Below are positions 28,960 through 39,101 of a stretch of 64,000 nt of DNA, piece after piece. Numbering within the stretch: the stretch's first letter is position 1; each line of letters opens with the position of its first letter. The position numbers and the translations under genes were made by a program. The DNA is from an uncultured Kordiimonas sp. GTDB lineage: Bacteria > Pseudomonadota > Alphaproteobacteria > Sphingomonadales > Kordiimonadaceae. The notes beneath the pieces are model-generated. The model was not told the origin of the DNA, made no database searches, and saw only the letters and a list, made by a program, of their open reading frames with translations. The DNA is taken from the NCBI GenBank assembly GCA_947500295.1, contig CANMRM010000004.1, positions 249,663 through 313,662 on the forward strand. The letters are read 5' to 3'.

Positions 28960-30748
28960 CTGCTGTCACATTCGTTGAGTTTTTGGTCAGGCGAATAGCC
29001 CGTTGCATTGCATCCGGCGTTTCGTCCGAATCCAGGTAATTAAGTGTTGGCCAGGCACCTGATGCCAGAGTATCGAGGCTCGGCGTGGGTTGCCCAATAC
29101 GCATCCGATACAGCCAAAGGTTCGCCATGACGCGCTCAATGTAATTGCGCGTCTCGTAAAAGCTGATGGACTCGATGAAAAGCAAAGGGTCGACACCAAA
29201 ATCCACTTCCCGTCGCCAACTGAGCAAACTGCCGGGGCCACCATTGTAGGCGGCAAGTGCCATCAGCAGATTGTCCTCCACATATTGGGTGCCCAGAAGA
29301 TACTCAATATACTGCTGACCCAGTGCAATGTTGAACTCTGGCTCATACAGCTGGTTGCGGCTGCGGCGCAGTAGCGCGCGGTTGTTGGTGATGTAACTTG
29401 CTGTTGCAGGCATCACCTGCATGAGGCCACCTGCGCCAACCCTGCTGCGTGCCCGGCTTCTGAAGTCGCTTTCCTTGCGCACCATGGCAAAAATCATGGC
29501 GCGGTCCACCGTAAAGCCACCCGCCGGTTGCCAGTTTGGTAGCGGATAACGTGTTGCGACAGGGGCAGGGTCGCCCGTGCCACCAACACGACCAAGCCTG
29601 ATTTGTATGGCTGGCAGGTTAAGAGCGGTAGCGAATGCCAGCATATCGTCCTGTACACCAACACCTTCGCGGCCCCACAAAAGTCGAAGCTCTTCATCGG
29701 CCACATCATCCCTGCCAACTTCAACGAGAGCGATGGCGCGGCGTGTTGCCGGGAAACGTAAAAGATGTTCAACGGCGGACGGCTGCAGCGGAGGAATTGA
29801 CCAGTCAATGTCCGGGGTTATGCCCAATTGCCGTGCGGCGATCAGGCCATAGAAAGTCTCGACATAATTGGCGGCGGACTTCAGGTGGTCTGTTGCTTCC
29901 GCTGTTTGGCCAAGCCTGAGGGCTGCTCTGCCGGCCCAGTATGCACCAGCCGATAGCAGCCAGTCTCCTGCACGCTCGGAGTTTGCCAGAGCGTCGAAAT
30001 GGACATAGGCGTTGTCCAGATTTCCGCGCCGCCAATGGGCGAGACCGGCGATCCAGTCAACCTGTGGCACGATTTCGCGTGAGAATTCGGCGCCCAGTTC
30101 GGCAAACTTCATGGCGCGAAAGTCGTCGCCTTCATAGTAGTAGCTTGCCGAAATTCGCTCGAGCGCTTGTGCTTTTTCATGGTCTGCCAATAACCCCCTG
30201 GCATCCATGGCCCAATATCGCTTTTCCGCGCGTTCGGGCGTGCCGCGTCGCACGTACCGTCGCACATTGGCCAAAAACGTCGTCACTGCCTTGCGTTCCA
30301 GCCGGCTGCGCCGCGGTACTGGCGGTTTTGGAAGTGCCGATTGTCCTGTAACGCCGGGATAACGGGTTTTTTCAGGTGACCTTGGTGCCCTCGCATTGCC
30401 CTGGCGCCTTTTTGCTAGCCGGTAGACCCGCCAGGCGTTCGGATGGTCCGCAAATCGCTTCATCCAGGCCGCCAGCTCGCTGTAGTTGCTGCGGTAGCCT
30501 GTCGGATGCATGAGTTTTTCAAATTGCACGTGACCAAGCAGGATGGTGTTGTCCAGCCTGTCAATCAGGCGCTGTGCTTCCTCCCACTTTGCCTGCTGGT
30601 GCAGTTCAAAAATGCGTTGGTATCGCTCGATGTCCTCCTGCGAGAGGACTTCAGGAATTTTAGCACTTGAAGCCGGCTGGGCCTGCACAGTAGCGCCCAA
30701 TAGAGTGACAGCAATTGCCCCAATCATGAAATGCAAAACTGGTTTCAT
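28952..30748 (-). CDS. Soluble lytic murein transglycosylase (Slt-like)
   Basis: It cleaves the glycan strand of peptidoglycan, forming 1,6-anhydro ends. A signal peptide ('[17 protein letters not shown]') leads to a long helical superhelix (about 30-400) and a C-terminal goose-lysozyme-like catalytic domain: the catalytic glutamate lies in '[14 protein letters not shown]', followed by '[16 protein letters not shown]' and '[13 protein letters not shown]'. At about 598 residues it matches Slt70-type enzymes. The ATG at 30748 overlaps the glycosylase stop as ATGA; the track's start at 31015 runs through the preceding gene in another frame. Confidence 0.92.
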   Translation of the reverse strand: MKPVLHFMIGAIAVTLLGATVQAQPASSAKIPEVLSQEDIERYQRIFELHQQAKWEEAQRLIDRLDNTILLGHVQFEKLMHPTGYRSNYSELAAWMKRFADHPNAWRVYRLAKRRQGNARAPRSPEKTRYPGVTGQSALPKPPVPRRSRLERKAVTTFLANVRRYVRRGTPERAEKRYWAMDARGLLADHEKAQALERISASYYYEGDDFRAMKFAELGAEFSREIVPQVDWIAGLAHWRRGNLDNAYVHFDALANSERAGDWLLSAGAYWAGRAALRLGQTAEATDHLKSAANYVETFYGLIAARQLGITPDIDWSIPPLQPSAVEHLLRFPATRRAIALVEVGRDDVADEELRLLWGREGVGVQDDMLAFATALNLPAIQIRLGRVGGTGDPAPVATRYPLPNWQPAGGFTVDRAMIFAMVRKESDFRSRARSRVGAGGLMQVMPATASYITNNRALLRRSRNQLYEPEFNIALGQQYIEYLLGTQYVEDNLLMALAAYNGGPGSLLSWRREVDFGVDPLLFIESISFYETRNYIERVMANLWLYRMRIGQPTPSLDTLASGAWPTLNYLDSDETPDAMQRAIRLTKNSTNVTADD

Positions 30749-31614
30749 GCTTCCAACTCCGCCAGGCGGTGTTTTGCAGCCAACAGGTCCCGCCAGGCAA
30801 GGCCTTTGAGATGAGGCTGCCTGAGCAGGTAGGCTGGATGGAAAATCGGCAGCGCAGGGATATCGCGCCCGCCAACAGGCAGAGTTTTCCAACGACCCCG
30901 CAAGCGGGTAATTCCTTCTGTCGTTGCCAATAGCGCCTTTGCTGAAACACCACCAAACATGAGCAACAGTTTGGGTGATGCCAGTTCTATGTGGCGCCTG
31001 ACAAAGGGCAGGCACATGGCGATAACTGCGTCATCCGGTGCGCGGTTGCCAAGGGGTCGCCAAGGCAGGATGTTGGAAATATAGACATTTTCTTCTCGGC
31101 TCATGCCCGCTGCAGCAAGCATGCGATCCAGAAGCTGACCTGAAACACCAACAAATGGCTTGCCGACCCTGTCCTCGTCCGCACCAGGAGCCTCACCAAC
31201 GATCATCACCGGCGCGCCAGCGACACCGTCCGAAAACACGAGGTTTTTTGCGGACCGCTTCAACAAGCCGCCGTCAAAAGCCTCCATCGCCGCTTTCAGC
31301 TCCTCAAGAGAGTTGGCTCCAGCAGCAGCACTTGTTGCGGCGTCAGCGTTGCCACCCGCGATGGACTGAACTGGTTTGGCCGCGATTGGCCGTGGGCCGC
31401 GCGTTTCGGGTGGCGGACTTTGGTACGGGCTGGATTGTCCTGTTGCTGCCGTTGCCCGTGCCGGAGCTGGAGCAGTGAAACGATCCTGCGGCTCGTCGCC
31501 AATCGCTTCATCAGCTCCCATGGCTAATTGCCACGCCAGAAGGCTGCCGGGATCACTTGAATGCGGGAGTTCAGCTGTCATGCCGTATTGGTTTCCTTTA
31601 TGCCGGACAATCAT
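30745..31614 (-). CDS. Uracil-DNA glycosylase, family 4/5-like
   Basis: It removes uracil from DNA in base excision repair. Motif A reads '[18 protein letters not shown]' and motif B '[10 protein letters not shown]'. Family 4 enzymes hold a 4Fe-4S cluster through four cysteines. Here the N-terminal CxxC place reads '[15 protein letters not shown]', and the third ligand site reads '[12 protein letters not shown]' (Trp instead of Cys); only one cysteine ('AMCLPF') remains visible, so a classical cluster is unlikely. Related alphaproteobacterial proteins also have the WRP variant. An about 90-residue Pro/Ala-rich N-terminal extension precedes the domain. First gene of the operon. Confidence 0.85.
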   Translation of the reverse strand: MIVRHKGNQYGMTAELPHSSDPGSLLAWQLAMGADEAIGDEPQDRFTAPAPARATAATGQSSPYQSPPPETRGPRPIAAKPVQSIAGGNADAATSAAAGANSLEELKAAMEAFDGGLLKRSAKNLVFSDGVAGAPVMIVGEAPGADEDRVGKPFVGVSGQLLDRMLAAAGMSREENVYISNILPWRPLGNRAPDDAVIAMCLPFVRRHIELASPKLLLMFGGVSAKALLATTEGITRLRGRWKTLPVGGRDIPALPIFHPAYLLRQPHLKGLAWRDLLAAKHRLAELEA

Positions 31615-31664
31615 AAGGGCCTATCGGTCCAAATTGCATCAAAAATTTGACGCTCTTGTGCCAG

Positions 31665-31682
31665 TTGATCAATTTTGATCAA
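31665..31682. promoter_or_regulatory. Tandem TTGATCAA palindromes before ETF-QO
   Basis: The octamer TTGATCAA, itself a palindrome, occurs twice, separated by TT, giving a ten-base period (one helical turn). It sits in the 226-base divergent gap between the glycosylase and ETF-QO genes, where no gene is seen. It could be an operator for an unidentified regulator. It does not match FNR (TTGAT-N4-ATCAA). Confidence 0.4.
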
Positions 31683-31840
31683 AAGCTGAGCCAATATGAG
31701 CAATCGCAAGTGTTTGACCTTTGCATGAGGCGCGGGCATAAGACTTGAAAATGCATGATCCCGGACCAGTTTAGGGCGCAGACAAACGATTTTGAGACCG
31801 CAGGACATTTCTGGGTCTTTTGTAAAGTAAGGAGCGGAAC

Positions 31841-33496
31841 ATGGAACGCGAATCCATGGAATTTGATGTTGTAATTGTTGGTGGTGGGCCCGCGGGCCTG
31901 TCCGCGGCGATCCGCCTGATGCAGTTGGCGCAGGAAAAAGACCAGGAACTTATGGTCTGCGTGATTGAAAAAGGTTCCGAAATCGGTGCGCATATCCTCT
32001 CAGGCGCAGTGGTGGATCCTATTGCGCTGAACGAACTCCTGCCTGACTGGAAGGAAAAAGGTGCACCGCTCAACACCCCAGTGACCGACAATCAGCATTG
32101 GGTTCTTACTGAAACCGGCAAATCCAGTTTCCCGCATTTTATTATGCCGCCGCTTTTGTCGAACAAGGGCATGTACACCACATCGCTAGGCAATCTTACC
32201 CGGTGGCTCGGCGAACAGGCCGAGGCAATGGGCGTGGAAATCTATCCAGGTTTTGCCGGCGCAGAGGTGCTTTATCACGAGGATGGTCGCGTCAAGGGCG
32301 TGGCAACCGGAGACATGGGTGTTGGGCGTGATGGAAATCCCAAGCCAAGCCACGAACCGGGCATGGAATTGCATGCAAAATACACACTGTTCGCTGAAGG
32401 TTGCCGGGGATCTCTTTCCAAAGAACTCGAGGCTAAATTCAACCTACGGGAAGATTGCCAGTTTCAGACTTATGGCATTGGTATCAAAGAGCTTTGGGAC
32501 ATTGACCCTGCCAAGCACGTGCCGGGCAGGGTGATCCACTCGCAAGGGTGGCCGCTGGACAACGAGACCGCTGGCGGTGGATTTATCTATCACCAGGAAA
32601 ACAACCAAGTGGCCATCGGTTTTGTGGTGACCCTTGATTACAACAACCCTTACCTGTCGCCGTTTGATGAAATGCAACGGTACAAGAACCATCCAGCCGT
32701 GCGCGAAATCCTTGAAGGCGGCCGCAGAGTTGCGTACGGCGCGCGCGCCATTAACGAAGGCGGTTTGCAATCTGTGCCGAAACTCTATTTCCCGGGCGGT
32801 GCGCTCATCGGCTGCGCGGCCGGTTTTGTAAACGTGCCACGCATCAAGGGCAGCCACAATGCCATGAAATCGGGGATGCTGGCCGCAGAAAGCGCTTTTG
32901 ACGCCATTGTCGGCGGTTCGGCTGGTGAGGTGGAACTTGCGGGCTACGAACAGGCCTTCAAATCAAGCTGGATATACAAGGACCTGCACAAGGTAAGGAA
33001 TGCCCGCCCTGCGCTCAGCAAGTTTGGTGTCAAACTCGGCACCTTCTACTCGGGCTTCGACATGTGGATGAACACGATTGGTCTTGGCAAACTGTTGCCA
33101 ACCTTGAAGCATCAGCATCCTGACAACGCAGCGACAAAAAAAGCGGCTGATGCTCAACCAATTGACTATCCAAAACCGGACGGAGAAATCACGTTCGACA
33201 AGCTTTCGTCTGTGTTCCTGTCAAACACGAACCATGAGGAAGACCAGCCCATTCATCTGACACTCAAGGATGAAACCATCCCGATGAAAGTCAATTTTGC
33301 CGAATATGCGGGCCCTGAACAGCGCTTTTGTCCTGCCGGTGTCTATGAGTTTATGGGGGAAGGCAGCGAAAAGCACCTTCAGATCAATGCGCAAAACTGC
33401 GTGCATTGCAAAACGTGCGATATCAAGGATTATACGCAGAATATCAACTGGGTTGTGCCGGAAGGCGGAGGTGGGCCTAATTATCCCAATATGTGA
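31841..33496 (+). CDS. Electron transfer flavoprotein-ubiquinone oxidoreductase
   Basis: ETF-QO passes electrons from ETF (fed by acyl-CoA dehydrogenases and others) into the ubiquinone pool at the inner membrane. The FAD-binding motif is '[17 protein letters not shown]', and the C-terminal 4Fe-4S motif reads '[19 protein letters not shown]' with the following '[12 protein letters not shown]'. At 551 residues it is full length. AAGGAG precedes the ATG at 31841. It heads a cluster followed by a TPR lipoprotein and ispE. Confidence 0.97.
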   Translation: MERESMEFDVVIVGGGPAGLSAAIRLMQLAQEKDQELMVCVIEKGSEIGAHILSGAVVDPIALNELLPDWKEKGAPLNTPVTDNQHWVLTETGKSSFPHFIMPPLLSNKGMYTTSLGNLTRWLGEQAEAMGVEIYPGFAGAEVLYHEDGRVKGVATGDMGVGRDGNPKPSHEPGMELHAKYTLFAEGCRGSLSKELEAKFNLREDCQFQTYGIGIKELWDIDPAKHVPGRVIHSQGWPLDNETAGGGFIYHQENNQVAIGFVVTLDYNNPYLSPFDEMQRYKNHPAVREILEGGRRVAYGARAINEGGLQSVPKLYFPGGALIGCAAGFVNVPRIKGSHNAMKSGMLAAESAFDAIVGGSAGEVELAGYEQAFKSSWIYKDLHKVRNARPALSKFGVKLGTFYSGFDMWMNTIGLGKLLPTLKHQHPDNAATKKAADAQPIDYPKPDGEITFDKLSSVFLSNTNHEEDQPIHLTLKDETIPMKVNFAEYAGPEQRFCPAGVYEFMGEGSEKHLQINAQNCVHCKTCDIKDYTQNINWVVPEGGGGPNYPNM

Positions 33497-33534
33497 TACA
33501 GTGCCCAAACCGTGTTTTTGTTAAGGAAGCAGGC

Positions 33535-35262
33535 ATGATGCCGTTTCTAAAATTTATGCCCTTGGCGTTTGTCCTGGCAGGATGTGCCGGCCAGGTCACC
33601 AAGGGTGAGTACGCGCCTGTAACAGGGCAGCTTTACAGCGAGTTTTCTCAAGAAGCAGTCGAAGACGGCCTTTATACGCCGTTTGTCGCCGGGGCAATGG
33701 CGCAGCAGAACTCAGCGTTTGCTGATAGCGCCAGCTATTATTTGCGCGCGCTTGAGGCTGATCCGGAAAACGAGCTGATCGCCAGCCGGGCATTTTTCCA
33801 ACTGCTGTATTCCGGCCGCATGGATGAGGCCGCGACGATTGCCGTTTCGCTGGCACAAAAAGGCGAGCCGGCTCTCGACGACAGTCTGGTATCCATTCTT
33901 TATGTGCTTGAAGCGTTCAAGCGACAGGACTGGGAACAGGTAAGGGATCGTCTGGAAGTTGTTCAGATGACAGGCTTTGGCAGCATGCTGGAGCCTTTGC
34001 TGGTCGGTTGGACGCATGCCGCAGAAAAGGATTTTTCCCGCGCTGAAGATGCCTTGTCGGCTATGGCGCTGGACCAGCGGCTGAAGCCCATAGCAGATGA
34101 ACATAAAGCCTATATGCTGGACCATCTGCAGCAGTTTGAAAACGCTCAGGAACAGTATCTGCGGCTGGCGGATGCAGCCCAGCCAACATCTTTGCAACCA
34201 TTTGTCGCCTACGCGCACATGCTGGCCAGAACGGGGCGGCGCGATGAGGCACGAACATTCCTCGGCGAACAGGCAGAGCGGTTTGCCAACAACAGGTTCC
34301 TGCTCAGGGAAGGCCGGCTCATTGCTGCAGGCCGGCCGCCAACCCAAACATCTGCAGAACCACTCGGCGCAGTGGGGGGTATGTTTTACCGACTGGCAAG
34401 CGAGTTTTCGCGGGGCAGTTCTCCGCAGGCGGCGATCATATATTTACGGATTGCCTCATTCCTGACGCCTGAAGTTGCCGACATCTATTTCATGCTTGGC
34501 AACCTGATGGATGACCTTGGCAATTCTGAAGCGGCGGCAACAGTTTACGGATCTGTTCCGTCGTCCAGCGTCTTGAAGCTGGCCGCGGATGAACGGCGGA
34601 TCAATGCACTGCGGCGCGCGGGACGGGTTGCAGAAGCAGAGGATGCATTGCGCTCGGCACTGAGGGACAATCCCAAACAACCGGTTTTTTTAACGGCGCT
34701 GGGTGACATTCTGAGGGAGCGGGAAGAGTTTCCTGAAGCCATTCTGTATTACAGTCAGGCAATAGATTTGTATCGGGCGTCTGGCCGGGCTGACTGGTTT
34801 GCCTATTTTGCGCGCGGCGTCAGCTATGAACAGTCGAAAGACTGGCCAAAAGCGGAAATGGATTTTCTCGCTGCGCTTAAGATCAGCCCTGATGAACCCA
34901 GCGTGTTGAACTACCTGGGATATAGCTGGATTGACCGCGGTATGCGGGTTGAGGAAGCAAAGGACTTGATCGAAAAAGCGGTCGAACAGCGCCCTGATGA
35001 CGGATTTATCGTCGATAGCCTTGGCTGGGTGAATTATCTTACCGGCGACTATGAAGAAGCGGTTCGTCTGCTTGAAAAAGCGGTGCGCATGGAACCCGAT
35101 GATGTCACGATCAATCATCACCTGGGCGACGCCTATTGGCGCGTGGGCCGTTTCATTGAAGCACGGTTTCAGTGGCAACACGCTATAGACAGCGATCCTG
35201 ATCCGGAGGAACTGGCCCAGCTCGTCGACAAGATGGATATGGGCCTGCGTGAGGATTCCTGA
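33535..35262 (+). CDS. TPR-repeat lipoprotein
   Basis: An about 575-residue protein with a lipoprotein signal ('FMPLAFVLAGCAGQVTKG', lipobox LAGC) and many tetratricopeptide repeats over its length, the clearest being 'SVLNYLGYSWIDRGMRVEEA' and 'FIVDSLGWVNYLTGDYEEAV' near the C-terminus. The C-terminal repeats resemble those of the conserved alphaproteobacterial TPR protein located between ETF-QO and ispE in other genomes (recalled). It is probably outer-membrane anchored and may scaffold an envelope complex. The ATG at 33535 follows AAGGAAG. It ends within two bases of ispE. Confidence 0.85.
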   Translation: MMPFLKFMPLAFVLAGCAGQVTKGEYAPVTGQLYSEFSQEAVEDGLYTPFVAGAMAQQNSAFADSASYYLRALEADPENELIASRAFFQLLYSGRMDEAATIAVSLAQKGEPALDDSLVSILYVLEAFKRQDWEQVRDRLEVVQMTGFGSMLEPLLVGWTHAAEKDFSRAEDALSAMALDQRLKPIADEHKAYMLDHLQQFENAQEQYLRLADAAQPTSLQPFVAYAHMLARTGRRDEARTFLGEQAERFANNRFLLREGRLIAAGRPPTQTSAEPLGAVGGMFYRLASEFSRGSSPQAAIIYLRIASFLTPEVADIYFMLGNLMDDLGNSEAAATVYGSVPSSSVLKLAADERRINALRRAGRVAEAEDALRSALRDNPKQPVFLTALGDILREREEFPEAILYYSQAIDLYRASGRADWFAYFARGVSYEQSKDWPKAEMDFLAALKISPDEPSVLNYLGYSWIDRGMRVEEAKDLIEKAVEQRPDDGFIVDSLGWVNYLTGDYEEAVRLLEKAVRMEPDDVTINHHLGDAYWRVGRFIEARFQWQHAIDSDPDPEELAQLVDKMDMGLREDS

Positions 35263-35263
35263 C

Positions 35264-36187
35264 GTGGCAACTGACGTTCAGCAACGGGTCAACCAGGCGC
35301 CGGACGGCAGTCTTTATGTGATTGCACCCGCCAAGCTCAACCTGTTTCTTCATATCACCGGGCGACGCGATGACGGTTACCATGTGCTGGAAAGCCTGTT
35401 TGCCTTTACGAAGCGCGGTGATTTGTTGCGGTTTCGCGACGCCAGTACCTTCAGCTTGTCTGTGTCGGGTCCGTGTGCTGACATGCTGTCAGGCTGCGCG
35501 ACCGCAGACAATCTTGTGGCAAAAGCTGCGCATGCGCTGGCAAAGCTTGCTGGCAGGCCCTGTGACGTTCAGATAGAGCTGGAAAAACAGTTGCCGACAG
35601 CTGCTGGTCTTGGCGGCGGCTCTGCTGATGCTGCAGCTACCCTGGTTGGTCTTAACCAACTATGGAATCTTCAGCTGACCGAGCATCAGCTGGGAGAAAT
35701 CGCGCTGTCGCTGGGCGCGGATGTGCCTGCCTGTCTGGCCAGTAGGCCGCAGATTGTAAGAGGCATTGGTGAAAACCTGACATTTGTTTCCCCCGGGTGG
35801 TCGGCTGGCGTGGTCATTGTGAACCCTCGCAAATCGCTTGCAACCTCTCAGGTTTTCTCCGGATTCAAGACCTTCCGCGAAGAGCGGGGGCTGCCGCCAT
35901 TTGACGTGGCAATCAGCGACCTGGAACGCGTCTGCTCGGAGATTGAGCTCCTGAACGTACTGACATCCAACAGCCTTCAGGACCCGGCGCTTAAGCTTTG
36001 TCCTGATATTATGGAGATTGAGCGGTTCCTGCGGCTCAATAGCCAGTATGAGCTTTTACGTATGAGTGGCAGCGGCGCATCAGTGTTTGCGCTTTACCAT
36101 GACAAGGCTGCCGCAGACGCCGTGGCCCGGCGTGTCCGGGAGTTCCATCCGAACTGGTGGGTCATGGCCGATGAAATTGGCCTGTAA
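35264..36187 (+). CDS. ispE: 4-diphosphocytidyl-2-C-methyl-D-erythritol kinase
   Basis: It phosphorylates CDP-ME in the non-mevalonate isoprenoid pathway. The GHMP kinase ATP loop is 'LPTAAGLGGGSADAAAT', the N-terminal 'APAKLNLFLHITGRRDDGYH' is diagnostic, and the C-terminal loop is 'LLRMSGSGASVFALY'. I prefer the GTG at 35264 because GAGGA lies eight bases upstream; the track's GTG at 35249 would overlap the TPR gene. The length is about 307 residues. tRNA-Gln lies downstream. Confidence 0.95.
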   Translation: MATDVQQRVNQAPDGSLYVIAPAKLNLFLHITGRRDDGYHVLESLFAFTKRGDLLRFRDASTFSLSVSGPCADMLSGCATADNLVAKAAHALAKLAGRPCDVQIELEKQLPTAAGLGGGSADAAATLVGLNQLWNLQLTEHQLGEIALSLGADVPACLASRPQIVRGIGENLTFVSPGWSAGVVIVNPRKSLATSQVFSGFKTFREERGLPPFDVAISDLERVCSEIELLNVLTSNSLQDPALKLCPDIMEIERFLRLNSQYELLRMSGSGASVFALYHDKAAADAVARRVREFHPNWWVMADEIGL

Positions 36188-36295
36188 GCGCCCATTTGTG
36201 CGATTTTATATGGGTGTTGACCCAATATATCGAGAGGAATGCAAGCGCCTGTTCCGGTCGGTGGCCATTTTCTGATTTGCCAGCCAAAAAAGGTC

Positions 36296-36324
36296 TTTAC
36301 AGGGTGAGACAGTTTCTTTACAAA
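36296..36324 (+). promoter_or_regulatory. Sigma-70-like promoter of tRNA-Gln
   Basis: TTTACA and TACAAA are separated by 17 bases, and the tRNA starts 17 bases after the -10 element. This fits a housekeeping promoter for a tRNA gene and is placed correctly in the gap after ispE. Confidence 0.55.
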
Positions 36325-36341
36325 CCGCGCCACACCCATGG

Positions 36342-36416
36342 TGGGGCGTCGCCAAGTGGTAAGGCACCGGTTTTTGGTATCGGCATTCGCAGGTTCGAAT
36401 CCTGCCGCCCCAGCCA
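36342..36416 (+). tRNA. tRNA-Gln (anticodon UUG)
   Basis: A full cloverleaf can be drawn: acceptor stem TGGGGCG/CGCCCCA, D arm with AAGTGGTAAGG, anticodon stem CCGGT/ATCGG with the loop TTTTGGT giving anticodon TTG, and T arm with GGTTCGAATCC. The 3' CCA is encoded. It is 75 bases including CCA. The reverse-strand ORF across it (beginning 'MAGAAGFEPA') is a well-known spurious translation of tRNA antisense. Confidence 0.97.
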
Positions 36417-36530
36417 TCGTTTCAAGACTTCCAAATGAAGCTGTGCAATCTGGTATCAGTGATGCCCATTTGCATTGTCCCCGGACTTAATCAGCAGCTT
36501 TTTTTTGAGTTGTTAGCAGGCTGTCTTCCG

Positions 36531-37841
36531 TCAAGCGAATGCCAGCAATAGTGATATTGCCGATCGGGCTTCATTGGTCAGCAAACGCGATGCCTGTGTT
36601 AACGATTCAAGTTCGGCCAAGGTAACCCAGAAGCTGATTTCATCACTTTCGGTCGGAAAGTCTTTAGGTAATTCGACTATGCTGTAGCGGCAGCGGGATT
36701 TCATAAATCGCCCGCCTTCATCGGATTGGTCCACTGTCGCACGCATGCGACCGTAGCCTTGTTCTATAGCTTCTTCAATCCAGCCCGGAGAGGGCGCCAG
36801 ACTTTCCTTTTTGTAGGTTGGTCCTAGCTCAACGCCACCACTCAGTCCAATTTCAAAGCTGAAGCGCAGCAGAAACCTGACAACCCCGCTTTGTTGCTGG
36901 GCAAACAGAATCACATGGTCTCTTTTTGTTGATCTAAGAAGTGGTTGGTCCCACGTTGGCTTCTCTCGTGTGGGTGCGTCGACGCTATAGAATTCAACAT
37001 CGAATGCGCCGCCGGTCTGGCAAGTGATTGTGTTTTCCGTCAATTGCCAGTGGCGCAGCCCCTCCAATGCAATATGTTTGGTCTTTAAGTCAATCGCTCT
37101 ACGAAGCCCATGAAGTCGTCGCACAATATGCTTGGTCAGTCCGGGTTGAACCGGATGAAAATAAGATGTTTCCAGCTCGGGCCATGCCTTTCCGCAGCTG
37201 CCGGCAAAGGGCACGGGATGTGTTGTCAGTAAGCTCCAAGGCGATGTGACGATGACAGACCGTGCATCGGTGTTGACCGAATAGTCCTCAAGGAGCAGTC
37301 CCTTGAGGAGGCCGGATGTATGCCAGCAATAGGCGTCAGTCGGACACGCTATCGGAAACGGTACGCGGCAAACAGCATTCCTGTTAAATTTTTGATAGAA
37401 ACGGGTGCCTTGTTCAGATTGGAGACTGTAGCTTTCATAGCTTATCGAGTCGCTTGAAAAAAAATCCAGATAGTGAGTGACAGCGCCACCGTGAACACGT
37501 GAGTAATTGCTATAGGTTGCCTGAACCGTTGGTGCCAGTTGAACGCCGTGCACGTTTCCCGGTTCCGGTTTAGCTTGCATTAACCAACTGGCTTCCTGCT
37601 GACCAGAGGCAACAATAAAGCCCAGAACACCGATTTCTGGCTGATTGATGATCGGTTGCTGAACTCCATCTAGACATGCTGCTGCGCTATTGGTCTCGAG
37701 GCCGGAAATTTCAAAAAAACCGCCAGTCCAGTGTCTTATGCTGCCTCTTTGGTTTTGCCATTCTTGACTTTCGCGCAGGCTTATCGGTGTGACAGACAGT
37801 TCGGTTTCGGCTCTTTGTTGTTCCAGCCACATGATCAGCAC
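36531..37841 (-). CDS. NDP-hexose 2,3-dehydratase family protein
   Basis: This family (EvaA-like, Hexose_dehydrat) removes water from an NDP-4-keto-6-deoxyhexose as the first step toward 2-deoxysugars. Two tandem homologous halves are visible. The first has the strongest signature: 'QQPIINQPEIGVLGFIV', 'MQAKPEPGNVHGVQLAPTVQ', 'SNYSRVHGG' and 'LQSEQGTRF'. The second half has 'GGVELGPTYKKE'. At 436 residues it is near full length. Its start overlaps the stop of the GT2 gene by a few bases. No other deoxysugar gene (reductase, epimerase, aminotransferase) is in the window, so its pathway partners lie elsewhere or it has another role. Confidence 0.88.
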   Translation of the reverse strand: MLIMWLEQQRAETELSVTPISLRESQEWQNQRGSIRHWTGGFFEISGLETNSAAACLDGVQQPIINQPEIGVLGFIVASGQQEASWLMQAKPEPGNVHGVQLAPTVQATYSNYSRVHGGAVTHYLDFFSSDSISYESYSLQSEQGTRFYQKFNRNAVCRVPFPIACPTDAYCWHTSGLLKGLLLEDYSVNTDARSVIVTSPWSLLTTHPVPFAGSCGKAWPELETSYFHPVQPGLTKHIVRRLHGLRRAIDLKTKHIALEGLRHWQLTENTITCQTGGAFDVEFYSVDAPTREKPTWDQPLLRSTKRDHVILFAQQQSGVVRFLLRFSFEIGLSGGVELGPTYKKESLAPSPGWIEEAIEQGYGRMRATVDQSDEGGRFMKSRCRYSIVELPKDFPTESDEISFWVTLAELESLTQASRLLTNEARSAISLLLAFA

Positions 37842-38908
37842 TCATACTCGAACCAGTTGCTGTTCCAGCTAAGCTGCTTTGCACCATATTCAATAGCCCG
37901 TTCCCAGTTTTCGACCTTAGGCAAATCTTCTCCGGTTCGTCGTCGGAGCATCATTGAGAGACTCCCGCCATGTTGCCGACTGGTTAGCTGTGCTGCAGGG
38001 TTTAAAGCGTCCCAACCAGTCCACCTGAAAAGTTCAGCAGTATTGGGAGTGAGCAGAGTCCTATATATATCTTGCGCTGGAGTGCCAGCGCACCGATGCC
38101 CGAAATAGTCCGGCTTTCGGGCGAAACTTTTCGCTTGGGCGCTCAAAAGTGCGCGTAGGTCCTGCGAGGTAATGCTGTTGATCTTTTTCCACCAGAACTC
38201 CTGCTCCTCAGGTGGCATTGAATAGAGATATGGTTTCTTCTTGTCTTTGCAATTCACCCATTTTCGCTTCTCTGCGTTGCAATAGATTGTGGTGGGGCGG
38301 TCACCATTTTCCAGCGTCGCACCCAGTTTCCAAGCCCTCAACAACCAGTCTTCAAAAGGTGAACGAATAAGGGTCTTGGCTGGTTTCCAGGGTCCGACCT
38401 CGTCATAAACTGTACGTTTCAATACCCAGCTTGATGTAGGCTCGAACAATGTAGGCTTTTGGAAAAAGGCCATGGCGAGGGTGCGATCTGTGGGCGAAAC
38501 AGCATTGACCACTGGCTGCATTTGGCCGCCATAGTCTGCGTAGGTTGTAAAAGCTGCCTGCCCGACAAACAGCTCGGCACCTGATGTTTGAAGACGGGAA
38601 AGCGCAATTTCCAGATGATCTGGTAACCACAGGTCATCATGGTTGAGATAGGCGATGTGGTCGCCTGTTGCACAGGCGCTGCCCGCGCTTATTGGGCCTG
38701 ACTGCTCGCCGCAGCGCTCCTGAAGGTTAACGTAGAAAATTCGACTGTCGCCAAACGACTGTACAACTTTCGCTGTATCAGCTGCACAGGCGTCACCCAC
38801 CACCAGCAGTTTCCAATATTTGAAACTTTGGGCCAACACCGACCGGATTGCGTATTGAAGCAACGCCGGGCGATTGTATGTTGGCAAAACTATCGTTACA
38901 GCTGCCAC
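37835..38908 (-). CDS. Family 2 glycosyltransferase
   Basis: A 357-residue GT-A glycosyltransferase. The N-terminal 'VTIVLPTYNRPALLQYAIRS' is the classic nucleotide-sugar site, and the metal-binding DxD-like element is 'AYLNHDDLWLPDH'. The later part ('PWKPAKTLIRSPFEDWLLRAW') is typical of GT2 acceptor regions. It starts with GTG, preceded by GGGGA. It is upstream of and overlaps the NDP-hexose dehydratase gene by seven bases, so the two are one transcriptional unit, and it may transfer the sugar to which the dehydratase contributes (inference). Confidence 0.88.
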   Translation of the reverse strand: MAAVTIVLPTYNRPALLQYAIRSVLAQSFKYWKLLVVGDACAADTAKVVQSFGDSRIFYVNLQERCGEQSGPISAGSACATGDHIAYLNHDDLWLPDHLEIALSRLQTSGAELFVGQAAFTTYADYGGQMQPVVNAVSPTDRTLAMAFFQKPTLFEPTSSWVLKRTVYDEVGPWKPAKTLIRSPFEDWLLRAWKLGATLENGDRPTTIYCNAEKRKWVNCKDKKKPYLYSMPPEEQEFWWKKINSITSQDLRALLSAQAKSFARKPDYFGHRCAGTPAQDIYRTLLTPNTAELFRWTGWDALNPAAQLTSRQHGGSLSMMLRRRTGEDLPKVENWERAIEYGAKQLSWNSNWFEYEC

Positions 38909-39101
38909 CTATGGTCCCCACTCAACTTACTCAGTTTTGGGTATCGAAGGGTGGGTTGATCCTCAAGCCGAAATTTGTATTAAATTGTATTCGGTTGCGA
39001 CAATTTTTACATGTCTCTGGAGTTGGCGGTGTTCTGGAATTCAGGCTTCTAAAACCAATCGCTTCCGGTTAGTGTCGCCGCAGGCAAGTCAGGAGTTATG
39101 C

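Noticed and set aside
31665-31682. FNR-type site
   Set aside because: FNR needs TTGAT-N4-ATCAA; here the half-sites are 8 bases apart rather than 4.
36094-36417. Minus-strand ORF beginning 'MAGAAGFEPA'
   Set aside because: It is antisense to tRNA-Gln; this reading is a frequent false gene in databases.
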